Notes: generated by a model from the sequence alone, not told the origin. A DNA stretch of 64,000 bases from an uncultured Algibacter sp. (GCA_947502405.1 CANMZT010000002.1:1-64000), one strand, 5' to 3'; counted from the first letter of the stretch, positions 33,135 through 43,435 are shown. Program-made: numbers and translations.

Positions 33135-35627
33135 TTAATATTCTTTATAAAACTTATTATCCGAATCAGTTGAAATCATTTCATCTTTAAACTTTAAATT
33201 TTGTCCTTCTCCAATATAAATACTGTGTAATTCTTCTTTTTCATCTAAGGTAATTATTGCAAAAGTTCCTTTGAAAGAAATACCTAAATCGTCATTTTGA
33301 AATAACTCCTCTTTTGATTGGGTAATAATATATTGCACTAATGTTTCGGATGGTGCTTTACTTATAACTTTCAAACCTTTATAAAGTCCATTCTGTTCTA
33401 TTTTTGAAACCGATTTGATAGTTGGATTTTCAGTTTCATTAAAAGGTTCGTAAACAACTACAAACGGATCATTCCAAGATTCTCCTTCTTTACGAATTAC
33501 CAAAGTTGGTGTAGGTTTCTCATCATAAGGTTTGGGTGCTTCAAAAGTTGTAGGCGCCATTACTTTTGTATAGGTTCTGTTCTTAAAATTAGGAATATAT
33601 AACTGCATAAAAACAGCGCCTTGAGATAATCGCTTTGTATGAAATGTAGCTTTCACATCTTTTTCATAAACTTTTGAAGTCCTTACATTCTCAAAAAAAT
33701 GCCAGCCAGGGTGTTTGTATGTTTTATTACGTTTCCAAGGCAAACTTGCATTTGCCATGTATCTGTTTGGCGTTTTTTTAAAATCTAAATCCTTGTTTTC
33801 AAAAACTAATTTATCGCCTATGTTATGATACAAATAATCGTGATATTCATTTGGAAGTCTCGATTTTGAACGAAACACATCTACATAATACCCCGTCGTT
33901 GGTGAGGTTCTCACAAGTGCTAAAGTTCGCTCTTGAGTGGCTTCAGCTTTATCGCCTTTATCATCTTCAAAACTGGTTAGACTAAATGAGTGATAGGGAG
34001 ATATGCCTTCCTCTCCTACTTCAGGCTCCATTGCAATTGGCTTTACCGAATTCATACCAAGGTTTACCCATCCACCTTCTCCTTGTGAACTCCCATTAAC
34101 AATTACGGTATTATGTGCCGCAAAAATTCTGGAATAGTTTTCATGTAAATCTTTTCCATATTTTTTTCTTCCGTGGTCTACCCCTAAAACTTCTCCTTCG
34201 CCGTATAACTCCATATCCATACCGCCCGCATGTCCATGTACCATGTGCGCACCACCTACAAAACACATCAACCCATCTTTAGGATTATTAGTGCTACTTA
34301 AATTACGTTGTAAAATAATACCTGCATGATATACCTTGTCGGTTCTAGGTAATTCAATAGTTACAGGTGTATTTTTAAACTCATTATCATACCAAAACAA
34401 CGCTTCAACGCCTTCACGTTTATATTCGCCTTTCTTTATAGCTCTACTTATAAGTGGTGCAAATTTATCTTGAATAGTAGTTACCCCATCCATTTTAGCC
34501 AAAACATAGGCATTTTCATAGGCTTCGTAAGGTGCATGTGCACGCCTATGGCCATCTCCCCAACGCACAATATTGTTATTAGGATATACAAAATAGTCTA
34601 ACCGAGGTAGCGCGAACAATACATTTGGATATTTCTCCCCTAATTTCAATGATGGATTGTAGCGATTAACCACTAACATTAACTTTGCTAAAATTGATGT
34701 AGTATGATTCAAATATTGAGAGGTTTCTGGCCAAATATCACCTTCATTTTTATAGTTCTTAACCATTAAATTTAAAGCATCTTGGTTATCAGTACTTTTA
34801 TTTAAGAAATAAGACAACCATTTTTCACGTTCTAATTCATCGTCCATAGCTAAGGCATTATACACCAAACTTGGCGCTTCTAATGCACAATGGTTAGAGC
34901 CTGTTTGTCCGTAGTTCACCGTAATATTGGCATAGCTTTTAAATACGTTTTGAGCTTCATCAAAAGGGAAAATCACTTTTTTATTATCAACAATATCAAA
35001 CGACTTACCTCCATTTTTAATGTACGGATGAATAAAATCATATATTAATGGTAATCTATAGCCAATAACACGCACTTCGCGAAATCCATCATATGGAAAT
35101 AACCAACCGCCTCTACCTTTCCAAGTAGATACTTTGGATTGTTGCACAGATTTAATAAACGAATATAATATTGTACTGGCTACATAAGCATATTTTTCAT
35201 CCTTAGTGAAGTAATACATTTCACTGCAATCTAGTGCTGTTTGTAAATGCTCAATCAAAAGTTCGGCAGGTCTATATTCTTCTTCGGTGGCATTATCAAG
35301 GTTTTCTTGAACACCATTTGCTACGTGGTATGTTTTATAAAAAGGAGGAAAACTGTTTGGTTCTTTTTCTGACCATTTGAAAGGCAATTTCTTAATATAT
35401 TCCTTTGGATTTTGATGAAATTTTTCAACCTGTAAATCGGTTTTCTGCTTCAAGTCGTCATAGATTTCCTTCGCCCATTCTTGAGTTTCAATTTTGTTTA
35501 AAATACGACTGTGTTCGCTTGACTTAACTAAAATAAAAGGGCGTTCTAATTCTTGACTAATTACATTTAAACTACTTATAATTAGTAATAGTTGTAGTAG
35601 AAGTATCTTGTTTTTAAAAAATCTCAT
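33135..35627 (-). CDS. Heparinase II/III-like polysaccharide lyase (PL40-like candidate)
   Basis: An 830-aa protein with signal peptide and the alginate/heparinase plan: alpha/alpha toroid (about 30-420, including YGQTGSNHCALEAPSLVYNA) and a beta-sandwich C-terminal half (FVGGAHMVHGHAGGMDMELYGEG). It has no T9SS tail, so it is likely periplasmic. It is a paralogue of the 1053-aa lyase in the same PUL. The ulvan context and the paralogue suggest ulvan or a rhamnose-uronic acid oligosaccharide as substrate; I recall PL40 as an ulvan lyase family of this fold, but the family needs a search. Confidence 0.78.
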   Translation of the reverse strand: MRFFKNKILLLQLLLIISSLNVISQELERPFILVKSSEHSRILNKIETQEWAKEIYDDLKQKTDLQVEKFHQNPKEYIKKLPFKWSEKEPNSFPPFYKTYHVANGVQENLDNATEEEYRPAELLIEHLQTALDCSEMYYFTKDEKYAYVASTILYSFIKSVQQSKVSTWKGRGGWLFPYDGFREVRVIGYRLPLIYDFIHPYIKNGGKSFDIVDNKKVIFPFDEAQNVFKSYANITVNYGQTGSNHCALEAPSLVYNALAMDDELEREKWLSYFLNKSTDNQDALNLMVKNYKNEGDIWPETSQYLNHTTSILAKLMLVVNRYNPSLKLGEKYPNVLFALPRLDYFVYPNNNIVRWGDGHRRAHAPYEAYENAYVLAKMDGVTTIQDKFAPLISRAIKKGEYKREGVEALFWYDNEFKNTPVTIELPRTDKVYHAGIILQRNLSSTNNPKDGLMCFVGGAHMVHGHAGGMDMELYGEGEVLGVDHGRKKYGKDLHENYSRIFAAHNTVIVNGSSQGEGGWVNLGMNSVKPIAMEPEVGEEGISPYHSFSLTSFEDDKGDKAEATQERTLALVRTSPTTGYYVDVFRSKSRLPNEYHDYLYHNIGDKLVFENKDLDFKKTPNRYMANASLPWKRNKTYKHPGWHFFENVRTSKVYEKDVKATFHTKRLSQGAVFMQLYIPNFKNRTYTKVMAPTTFEAPKPYDEKPTPTLVIRKEGESWNDPFVVVYEPFNETENPTIKSVSKIEQNGLYKGLKVISKAPSETLVQYIITQSKEELFQNDDLGISFKGTFAIITLDEKEELHSIYIGEGQNLKFKDEMISTDSDNKFYKEY

Positions 35628-35628
35628 A

Positions 35629-35808
35629 TCAATGTTTTAAAAAATCTTTCCCCCACTTTTCCCTCAATTCTTTTGCTAACACCTTTACTGTTTCTTGATA
35701 CTCTGGTTTTTCGGCAAGATTTTCAAGCTCTAAAGGGTCTGCTTTATGGTCGAATAACATACGCTCATAAGCTATATAATACTGTATATATGAATACAAA
35801 AAGTCCTC
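35629..35808 (-). pseudogene. C-terminal remnant of a sulfatase gene
   Basis: A start-less frame of 59 codons between an in-frame stop and TGA 35629-35631. The sequence ([20 protein letters not shown] then [13 protein letters not shown]) is the characteristic end of iduronate-2-sulfatase-type S1 sulfatases. The intact sulfatase gene upstream ends at 35826 with a different C-terminus, so this was once a separate gene. Its stop abuts the next start codon (35625-35627). Confidence 0.75.
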
Positions 35809-35825
35809 TCATTTTTTCAAGTTAA

Positions 35826-37466
35826 TTATTTTCTATACTTGTCAACATCATTTGCTTTAGGATAAGGTACTTTTTCGCCATTTTTAACCCAAGTTCCTGT
35901 TGGTGCTTTGTTCGATTTTAACCAAGCTAACATATCTGCATTCATTTGCAAAGCTATTTCTATTTCCTTGGATGTAGGACTCTTTAAAATATTTCTTTTT
36001 TCAGAAATATCTTTTGTGATGTTATACATTTCAAATTCTTCTGTTTCATAAAAATAAAACAGTTTGTAATATTCATTTCCAATTCTTGTTTGAATTAATG
36101 TTGATGGAGAAAAACGTTCATCCATATATCCTGGTAAGTGCCAAAACAAATTTTTTCTTGAGATTCGTTTTTCTTTTCCTGTAAGAACTTTAGCAAAAGA
36201 AGCACCATCAAATTTAGGATTACTTCCATCTTTCTTTTCTAATTTGGATAAATCCACTCCAACTAATTCTGCGAAAGTTGGCAAGAAATCAATACAATGC
36301 ACAGCTTGGTTAGATATAGTATTTTCGGCAATTACATTTGGGTATCTAAATATTAAAGGCACTCTAAGACCGCCTTCAGTCAATTTTCCTTTTCTACCTT
36401 TCAATGGATTATTTTCTCTTAACCCTCCATTATCAGAATAAAATATAAAAATGGTATTCTCTGTAATATCATCATCATAATTCCCATCACCATTCGGGTC
36501 TTTTAAAGCACCATTTATTTTCCCAACATTTTGGTCTAACAACTCAATCATAGAAGCATATTCTGCTACTCTTGGTTTTAAACCTCGTTTTAAATATTTA
36601 TCGGTTAAATCTTTTCTACCCGTAACCTTAGTATGTACTGCATGAAATGGTACATATAAAAAGAATGGTTTTTCGTCATTTGCTTTCTCCTTAATGTAAT
36701 TTACCGAGAAATCTCCAATAGCATCTGTTAGGTGTTTTGGCGTACCTTTTAAAAGAGACACATCTGCTTGAGCATGATAAGGTTTTAAAATAGTGTTGAT
36801 ATATTCATCATCATAAGGCGTTGCCAATTCGTCAACAAATTCTGAATTAAATGTCCATCCTTTTTTATCAGAATTTAGCGCTATATAATAGGATTTTGTT
36901 CTTTTTCCGTTAACTGGAGCTACTATAATATGATGAATATCTGCTGGTAAATCAATACCAAAATCTCCAACCAAAGGATGTGGTGTACCATGACTCTTAC
37001 CTACAAAAGCCGTTTGATATCCTTGTGTTTTTAGAACATCAAAAATATTAACCCCATCTTCTGCAATTACTTTTTTTTGTTTGAATGGCTCAATAGGTAC
37101 ATTAGGAAATCCTTTGGTTCTTTTGTCTTGTCTTTTTAAAGAACCTACGTTATATACCTGGTTATCTACTCCAGTTGCATATTGCCCGCTAATTAATGAT
37201 GCCCTAGAAGGCGCACAATTTTGGTTGGTATAAGCATTTGTAAAAGATATGCCTTGAGTTGCTAATTTATCTATTACAGGGGTTTCATATATTTTAGAAC
37301 CATTGCCGTTATTAGTATTCCCCGTGCTTACATCTGTCCAACCTAAATCATCGGCAAAAATAAGTACAATATTAGGTTTTGATTTGTTTTCTTCATTTGA
37401 TTGAGAGAAAGTCAATAATGGTGCTAATACCAAAGCAACTATTGTGCTCTTTGAAAATAAGTTCAT
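35826..37466 (-). CDS. S1-family sulfatase with signal peptide
   Basis: A 546-aa periplasmic sulfatase (signal peptide 1-21). Metal-binding LIFADDLGWTDVS, formylglycine motif C84-A-P-S-R with GQYATG behind it, and FFLYVPFHAVHTKV and FYSDNGGLRE later show an intact type I sulfatase. The conserved Arg of the maturation motif is present. In an ulvan PUL the expected substrate is rhamnose-3-sulfate in an oligosaccharide, but the subfamily cannot be fixed by eye. Followed by the remnant of another sulfatase. Confidence 0.9.
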   Translation of the reverse strand: MNLFSKSTIVALVLAPLLTFSQSNEENKSKPNIVLIFADDLGWTDVSTGNTNNGNGSKIYETPVIDKLATQGISFTNAYTNQNCAPSRASLISGQYATGVDNQVYNVGSLKRQDKRTKGFPNVPIEPFKQKKVIAEDGVNIFDVLKTQGYQTAFVGKSHGTPHPLVGDFGIDLPADIHHIIVAPVNGKRTKSYYIALNSDKKGWTFNSEFVDELATPYDDEYINTILKPYHAQADVSLLKGTPKHLTDAIGDFSVNYIKEKANDEKPFFLYVPFHAVHTKVTGRKDLTDKYLKRGLKPRVAEYASMIELLDQNVGKINGALKDPNGDGNYDDDITENTIFIFYSDNGGLRENNPLKGRKGKLTEGGLRVPLIFRYPNVIAENTISNQAVHCIDFLPTFAELVGVDLSKLEKKDGSNPKFDGASFAKVLTGKEKRISRKNLFWHLPGYMDERFSPSTLIQTRIGNEYYKLFYFYETEEFEMYNITKDISEKRNILKSPTSKEIEIALQMNADMLAWLKSNKAPTGTWVKNGEKVPYPKANDVDKYRK

Positions 37467-37672
37467 TTAATTTATTTTTTGTTTTTCAATATTTGTAATT
37501 ATAAAAAATCAAAGGTGGTTATAAAATGAAAGCAAGCCAATTCTTTATTAAATATAGTATAATATTTGCTGTCCTTAAATTATTAAAACTTTATGCAATC
37601 TAATAGTAAAGCACTACCTCCTTAGCCTTGAAAATCAAATAAATGTATGTTTTCTATGGCTGGTTAATTGTT

Positions 37673-40228
37673 TTAATTAAACACTAGTTTTTTAAACGAG
37701 TTTTTAATTTTTACGATGTACAATCCTCTTGAAAAATTAGAAATATCAATTGATTGTCCTCTTCCAGACAAAACCTTTGCACCAGTAATTGTATACACTT
37801 CCCATTGTTCATCAACAGTATTTCCTTTTATCCTGAAAATTCCTTCTGAACTTGGATTTGGATAAAAAATAAGATTTTTATTCAACTTGTTTTTGTCTAT
37901 AGATAAACCTTCTTGCACAAACGTGGCTGTGATATTTAAGTTAGAATTTACAGTTATTGTTAAAGGGTTTTCTGTACTTTCAATATCTCCAGTCCAGCCT
38001 TGAAACTCCCAACCTTCTTCCGCAATTGCATTTAAATCAAATTGCTGACCTCCAAAAGAAGTTCCACTTGTATAATTTAGCAAGCCATTGCCTACTTTAG
38101 TTAATGTTACATCAAAAACCTCGTTACCTGTATTGGGTATAAACTCTATTCTATCAAAAACAATACTACCTGTATTTACACTTTCATATACCTTAAATTC
38201 ATTAATAATACCTTCCCAATGCGACCAGTTTGTTAAATCTACGTCTATAGTATACCACTGATTATCATTGGGGATTGTAATTTTCTTTCTACCTGATGCA
38301 AATTCTGTACCTGGAATATTTGCGGCCATTTGAAGAAAAGTATCTTCTGTACTATTTTTAACAACTAACTGTAAGGTGTCATACAAATCAGAATTAATAT
38401 TTAACCCTGTAATTGCTGCCATTGGGAATGCAAATCCGTTTGAATAATTCAAGGTTAATTTATCATCATCTGTATTTATGCTCATTCCAGAACTAACTGC
38501 TGTCCAAGGCGCAAAATCTTCTGTAGTTGTCCATACTACAGTTGCAGGTGTAATAGGGGTTGTTAAATAATCTTCTGTTCTAAATTCAAACTTTTCGAAA
38601 GCAAATGATGGCAGTTCGGTATCTACAGATATTACGGAACCAGATTCACCGTCATTACGTGCAGTTGTTATAATGCTTTTCCATTCACTATAGGTATGTG
38701 GGTTTGGATTATCGTAGGCTTCATATGCAGATAAACCAGCTTCGGTTAAGATTCTATCTGGAGAACCTCTATCATTAAATCCACTTTTCACATAACCTAA
38801 CCCGGAATTATCATCTAAGAAATTTTGAAGTTTGTTATTGTCTTTTCCATAAGAAAGGCTTCTATAATAAAGCGTTGTACCAGTAGGCAATTCTGAATTA
38901 AACGATACATTTACAGCTTCATTATCTAAATAATTAAGTGAGCTACCGTTGTAATTGTATATTAAAACATCATACTCTGTTTCGGTTTCACTTTTTGCGA
39001 AAAACGCATCTAAATCATTATTAGAATTATTGGGTGTACCAGAAATATCCGATGTATAACGGATTTTATTATTCATTGTGTTTAAGCTCGTTATCGCTGG
39101 AGGATCTTCCGTCCCTACTTTATTACCCCATCTATATATTAAATCTAAGCCCTCCTCTTTATTCTTATAAAAAATATTAGAAAAATACAACTCTACAATT
39201 TCAGCATGAGAAGTATCATTGTTGATAAACCCTTTACCATCAGCACCATTCATAGTTGTTACTGTGGCATACTCCATCAAATCGATAGTAGCGTTGGAAT
39301 TCCATTTAGGATTATTCACTAAATCTGCAAAGAGTTTATCATATTTAGTTTGCATATTTCGCAAACCACTATTACCTATAATTACGTAATCTGATATTCC
39401 CCAAAAATCATATTGCACGTTATTATCAAAACAGTATTCTATTAAATCATCTACAAAGGAGGCAAAAGGTTCGCCTTTATAATTTAAAACACTACCGTTT
39501 CTATATAAAAAATCTGGGGCTCTTGTATGTAAACCAATAACAGCATTAGGCAAAACAGCTCTTACCGCTTTTTCTGTATTTTCAAAATGTTCAATAAAAT
39601 CTTGTTTGGTTCCAAACCAATGATCGGGAGTTTCTATTTCAGAGCCCACTCTAAAACGCCATGATAACACTTTTTCTTCACCATAAGTATCAACTAAATG
39701 CGTCATTAACGCTTTTATATAATCATGGTAAGCTTCCTTATTCGCTGGTGGAAGGGAATTTCCATAAATTGAGATTTGCTCATCTTCCCTAAAGTTAACA
39801 TTATCTCTAGAACCTGTTGGAATAAAAGTATATCCGTGTTGAAAAGCCCAAGAAGGTTGGTCTAATACGATTTGATGTATCTCTGTTTGAGAGTTGATTA
39901 TTTTATCTAATCTATCGGTCAACCGTTCAAATCTATAGACATACACATTATTGATAGAATCATACAAACAGGTATCAAAATCTAAATCTTTCATTCGTAC
40001 TCCATTTACAATTTTATTGATTCCGCCAATCATCCTTACTGTATTCATTTTAAGTCCTGGACGTATATTAGATCCATTCTTTGGGCTAATTCTATTGGCT
40101 ATAGACCATATATTATGTAAAGGCTCGTTTTTTTTAGAATCATCAGTGAAATCTGTAGAAACCTGAACTTGAGCATTTATATTAGGAAGGAAAAAAGCAA
40201 AAAACACTAAAACTAAAACTCTTTTCAT
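37673..40228 (-). CDS. GH39-like glycoside hydrolase with CBM-like and T9SS domains
   Basis: An 851-aa protein (start at the second Met, MKRVLVLVFF, giving a clean signal peptide). A TIM-barrel of GH39/GH-A type spans about 25-370: acid/base candidate in RFRVGSEIETPDHW and nucleophile candidate in IDLMEYATVT. After a beta-sandwich come a carbohydrate-binding-like domain (about 560-710), an InlB-type B-repeat (GWEFQGWTGDIESTENPL), and a T9SS type A sorting tail (LIFYPNPSSEGIFRI). Secreted and surface-attached. Substrate unassigned; a weak activator-type promoter at 40276-40310 precedes it. Confidence 0.75.
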   Translation of the reverse strand: MKRVLVLVFFAFFLPNINAQVQVSTDFTDDSKKNEPLHNIWSIANRISPKNGSNIRPGLKMNTVRMIGGINKIVNGVRMKDLDFDTCLYDSINNVYVYRFERLTDRLDKIINSQTEIHQIVLDQPSWAFQHGYTFIPTGSRDNVNFREDEQISIYGNSLPPANKEAYHDYIKALMTHLVDTYGEEKVLSWRFRVGSEIETPDHWFGTKQDFIEHFENTEKAVRAVLPNAVIGLHTRAPDFLYRNGSVLNYKGEPFASFVDDLIEYCFDNNVQYDFWGISDYVIIGNSGLRNMQTKYDKLFADLVNNPKWNSNATIDLMEYATVTTMNGADGKGFINNDTSHAEIVELYFSNIFYKNKEEGLDLIYRWGNKVGTEDPPAITSLNTMNNKIRYTSDISGTPNNSNNDLDAFFAKSETETEYDVLIYNYNGSSLNYLDNEAVNVSFNSELPTGTTLYYRSLSYGKDNNKLQNFLDDNSGLGYVKSGFNDRGSPDRILTEAGLSAYEAYDNPNPHTYSEWKSIITTARNDGESGSVISVDTELPSFAFEKFEFRTEDYLTTPITPATVVWTTTEDFAPWTAVSSGMSINTDDDKLTLNYSNGFAFPMAAITGLNINSDLYDTLQLVVKNSTEDTFLQMAANIPGTEFASGRKKITIPNDNQWYTIDVDLTNWSHWEGIINEFKVYESVNTGSIVFDRIEFIPNTGNEVFDVTLTKVGNGLLNYTSGTSFGGQQFDLNAIAEEGWEFQGWTGDIESTENPLTITVNSNLNITATFVQEGLSIDKNKLNKNLIFYPNPSSEGIFRIKGNTVDEQWEVYTITGAKVLSGRGQSIDISNFSRGLYIVKIKNSFKKLVFN

Positions 40229-40275
40229 ATTATGAATATTCAACATCGTTATATCTTTTAAAATTTATTATTGTG

Positions 40276-40310
40276 ACAATTTACACTTAATCCAACAACT
40301 AACTATCCTG
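40276..40310 (-). promoter_or_regulatory. Weak candidate activator promoter of the GH39-like gene
   Basis: On the minus strand CAGGAT (40305-40310), 21 nt, TAAATTGT (40276-40283). The left half-site is not conserved and one base of the core differs. Spacing is the same as in the five better sites. Confidence 0.3.
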
Positions 40311-40380
40311 ATGTGTATTGAATAAACTCTAATGTTTAGAAATTTATAGTATTACAGACCAAAACTTTTAGCGTTTTTGC

Positions 40381-41865
40381 TTAATTGCTACTAGTCCTCG
40401 CCTTTTGCTCCACAAAATAAGGTTGAAAGGTGTACTTGGACTCTGCATCCCAATTAGCGTTCTCTTTTGGCAAATACCCTTTTAGTTCTTCCATTTTATC
40501 AGCGTATTTTGGGTTACTTGCTTCATTGTTCCACTCGTTAGGATCTATACTATGATCGTAAAATTCTTCTTTACCATCTTCATATTGAATATATCTAAAC
40601 CCATCTTTTTTAATGGCATGATTATTCATACCAAAGGTTGTGAGGGCAACAGACTCCTTTAGTCCTTCATCATTTTGCATCATGGATACCAAACTGTATC
40701 CTTCGTTTCTGTTATATTCAGGTAATCTACTCAACTCTAAAAGTGTTGGATAAATAGAAAGCATTTCAACAGGCGCATCAATTTTCTTTCCTTTAGGTAA
40801 AGTAGGTCCTGCAAACATCAACGGTGCTTTTGTAGCGGTTTCCCAAAGGGCATGTTTGGCAAAGGTTCCTTTTTCTCCTAAACGATAGCCGTGGTCTGAC
40901 CATAAAACGATTACCGTATTATCAGCATATTTACTGCTTTCTAAAGCATCTAAAACCCTTCCCAATTCATAATCCACATAACTGATACAAGCTAAATAAG
41001 CTTGAACAATTTTTTTCCATTCACCAGTTTCTTTTGCCCATTCTGTCGATGGCATCATGGGCAAATCGTTAATTTGCATACCAACAGGTGGAATATCATT
41101 TAAATCATCTGACTTATAAGGCGGTGTTTCAATGTCATCTAAAGGATACAAATCGAACCATTTTTGCGGTACATAAAGCGGTACGTGAACACGTAAAAAC
41201 CCAAGTCCCATAAAAAATGGTTTATCATAATCCCTTTGTAAACGTTCAATAGCCCAGTTTACAGATTTATGGTCATGCATTAAGGTATCATTCTCAGGAA
41301 AAGCACCCCAGTCTGTATTGGTTCTTCCATGAGTACCTCGGATACCTTTACCAAAACCATCCCATACGAAACGTTTTTTAGGATAAGGCCCGAAGCCTTT
41401 GACACGCCCTCCAGATTCATCGAACAAACCGTTGGGTGCGTGAATATGAAAGAGCTTTCCAATCCCCATGGTGTGATACCCATTGTTTTTAAAATATTCT
41501 GGAAGAAATGTAATATCCTTGGTTGCAGGGTTATCTGGTCTGCGAATTTTATTATCTGAAGCTGTACCATACATACCTGTGGTTGATGGCCTTAAACCTG
41601 TCATGATTGATGCTCTAGAAGGCCCACAAAGTGGTGCCTGAACATGCGCATTTGTAAAGGTTACTCCCATGCTCGCCAGCCTATCAAAATTTGGTGTTTT
41701 TACGTTTGAAAAATTATCGATAGGACTTATCATATTGTTTAAATCGTCAACAGCGATAAACAATACGTTTGGTTTTGAGACTGACTCTGTTTGCTCTATA
41801 GTTTTCTCCTGCTTGCAAGAAAACAAAACAGCAACCAAAGCAAATATTACAAGATTTCTTTCCAT
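40381..41865 (-). CDS. S1-family sulfatase lipoprotein (iduronate-2-sulfatase-like)
   Basis: A 494-aa lipoprotein (AVLFSC, Cys17) of the iduronate-2-sulfatase kind: LFIAVDDLNNMISP metal site, formylglycine motif C80-G-P-S-R, then GLGFLRVHVPLYVP and VLWSDHGYRLGEKGTFAKH. The catalytic set is complete. Likely acts on sulfated ulvan oligosaccharides in the periplasm. Located 9 nt after the next upstream sulfatase gene, so translated together with it. Confidence 0.9.
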   Translation of the reverse strand: MERNLVIFALVAVLFSCKQEKTIEQTESVSKPNVLFIAVDDLNNMISPIDNFSNVKTPNFDRLASMGVTFTNAHVQAPLCGPSRASIMTGLRPSTTGMYGTASDNKIRRPDNPATKDITFLPEYFKNNGYHTMGIGKLFHIHAPNGLFDESGGRVKGFGPYPKKRFVWDGFGKGIRGTHGRTNTDWGAFPENDTLMHDHKSVNWAIERLQRDYDKPFFMGLGFLRVHVPLYVPQKWFDLYPLDDIETPPYKSDDLNDIPPVGMQINDLPMMPSTEWAKETGEWKKIVQAYLACISYVDYELGRVLDALESSKYADNTVIVLWSDHGYRLGEKGTFAKHALWETATKAPLMFAGPTLPKGKKIDAPVEMLSIYPTLLELSRLPEYNRNEGYSLVSMMQNDEGLKESVALTTFGMNNHAIKKDGFRYIQYEDGKEEFYDHSIDPNEWNNEASNPKYADKMEELKGYLPKENANWDAESKYTFQPYFVEQKARTSSN

Positions 41866-41873
41866 TTATATTA

Positions 41874-43220
41874 TTATTCTGCTCTGAATACCTTTATTTT
41901 TTCTGTCAAATCTTTTACGATTTCTGGATTGCTAGCCGCAATGTTATTTTTTTCAAAAGGATCTTTTTCGATATTGAACAACTGAACCACTTCGTCCTTC
42001 TTTCTAACAGGGTCTGGAACGATAATTTTATAAGGAGGAAATATTGCCATATTATAGAACATGCTATTTTCTATAGTATCAAAATCGTGTGCATATACTT
42101 CTCCAAAAATTCCTTTTCGCTCGTTCAATGCTTCTTCTTTTAAAACACTTACCCCTGGAAGGTTGTCTGGTTTTTCAACACTCAAAATATCGAGTACTGT
42201 AGGCACCATATCTATACTACTTGTTACAGTGGTGTTATTCATTTCTGGTTCTATCTTACCTGCCCATTTGTACATGATTGGTGTACGGATTCCCATGTCG
42301 TAAGGCGCACGTTTAGAGTCTGACATGTATCCACTTTTCTTAGGGTTTTGTCTCCAACCATTATCACAAACATATACAAAAAGCGTATTTTCAGTTAAGC
42401 CTTTATCATCTATTAAATCAAATAGTTGCCCACAAGTTTCATCAAACCACTCTATCATTGCCCAGTATTTTGCTAAATGTTCAGAGTCTGTTTTCTTTAG
42501 ATATTTATCCAATAAACGTTGCGGCGGTGTATGTGGTCTATGAGGTAAGAATGGAGCATACCATAAAAAGAAAGGTTTCTTTTCTTTTAAGGCCAAGTTT
42601 ACGTAACTATTTATGGTATCCAATCCTTTTCTACCGATTGTTAGACCAAAGTCACCATGTCGTCCCCCGCGTTTAGGATCGCCATGCGTCATACCATCAT
42701 CAAAACCACCTATTTTATGGTTTCCATGCCACCATTTTCCTGTCTGGAAAGACAAATACCCTTTTTCTTTTAACATATCTGGTAGTGTCGTTTGTTTTTC
42801 AAAAGCTGAAATTATAGGCTTATATGCTTCTGCTCTATTGGCCATGCTTGTTTTACGATCTCCTTTTACTTTTTTATACACCTTATCATTTCCTAAAATA
42901 CCGTGATCTTTAGGATACAACCCTGTGATAATAGTTGCTAAGGATGGTGAACACAACGGAGTTGGCACATAAGATTGCGTGAAGGTTAAACTTTCTTTTG
43001 CAAATTGATCTATTCTCGGGGTTTCGATGTTTTCATCACCCATAAAACCATAGTCTGTCCAAGATTGGTCATCGGAAAGAATAAATACGATATTAGGTTG
43101 TTGCTCTGTAGCTTCAGATGCGTCATTATTTTTTACTGTATCATTCTTAGTTTTATTCCCACAGGAAAAAACGAAGACAGCAATTAATAATATTAAACAG
43201 GTATTTTTCACTTTTTTCAT
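41874..43220 (-). CDS. S1-family sulfatase lipoprotein with atypical C-S-P-S-L motif
   Basis: A 448-aa lipoprotein (FVFSC, Cys20). Metal-binding FILSDDQSWTDYGF, then C90-S-P-S-L-ATIITG where nearly all sulfatases have an Arg after C-x-P-x, and FFLWYAPFLPHRPHTPP and YVCDNGWRQN. Only the Arg of the maturation motif (position 94, here Leu) deviates. I recall a subgroup of marine sulfatases with the same substitution, so it may be mature and active. Substrate presumably an ulvan sulfate. Confidence 0.88.
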   Translation of the reverse strand: MKKVKNTCLILLIAVFVFSCGNKTKNDTVKNNDASEATEQQPNIVFILSDDQSWTDYGFMGDENIETPRIDQFAKESLTFTQSYVPTPLCSPSLATIITGLYPKDHGILGNDKVYKKVKGDRKTSMANRAEAYKPIISAFEKQTTLPDMLKEKGYLSFQTGKWWHGNHKIGGFDDGMTHGDPKRGGRHGDFGLTIGRKGLDTINSYVNLALKEKKPFFLWYAPFLPHRPHTPPQRLLDKYLKKTDSEHLAKYWAMIEWFDETCGQLFDLIDDKGLTENTLFVYVCDNGWRQNPKKSGYMSDSKRAPYDMGIRTPIMYKWAGKIEPEMNNTTVTSSIDMVPTVLDILSVEKPDNLPGVSVLKEEALNERKGIFGEVYAHDFDTIENSMFYNMAIFPPYKIIVPDPVRKKDEVVQLFNIEKDPFEKNNIAASNPEIVKDLTEKIKVFRAE

Positions 43221-43253
43221 TATTATTTAATTAATTGTTTGATTATTTGTTCA

Positions 43254-43412
43254 CTATTGTTTTAGTACTTCAGCTTCACTCTTAGAACGCTTAATAGGAT
43301 CTTTATCACCTAATAAATACATTTTTCTAAAATCTGAACCTTCTTCTTTTTCTCCTACAATAATTCTGGCATCTGGATGCGGATTATCTATAAGTGACGA
43401 TATGACAAAATC
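43254..43412 (-). pseudogene. C-terminal remnant of a second PL25-type lyase
   Basis: 52 codons ending in TAG at 43254-43256. They match the last part of the intact lyase gene 1190 bp upstream nearly codon for codon (VISSLIDNPHPDARIIVGEK, FRKMYLLGD) but diverge at the end (KRSKSEAEVLKQ). An in-frame stop lies just before. A lyase paralogue was lost here and the leucine-rich-repeat gene now lies between the two copies. Confidence 0.85.
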
Positions 43413-43435
43413 TTTTTTTTATTCTATTCTCTTTT

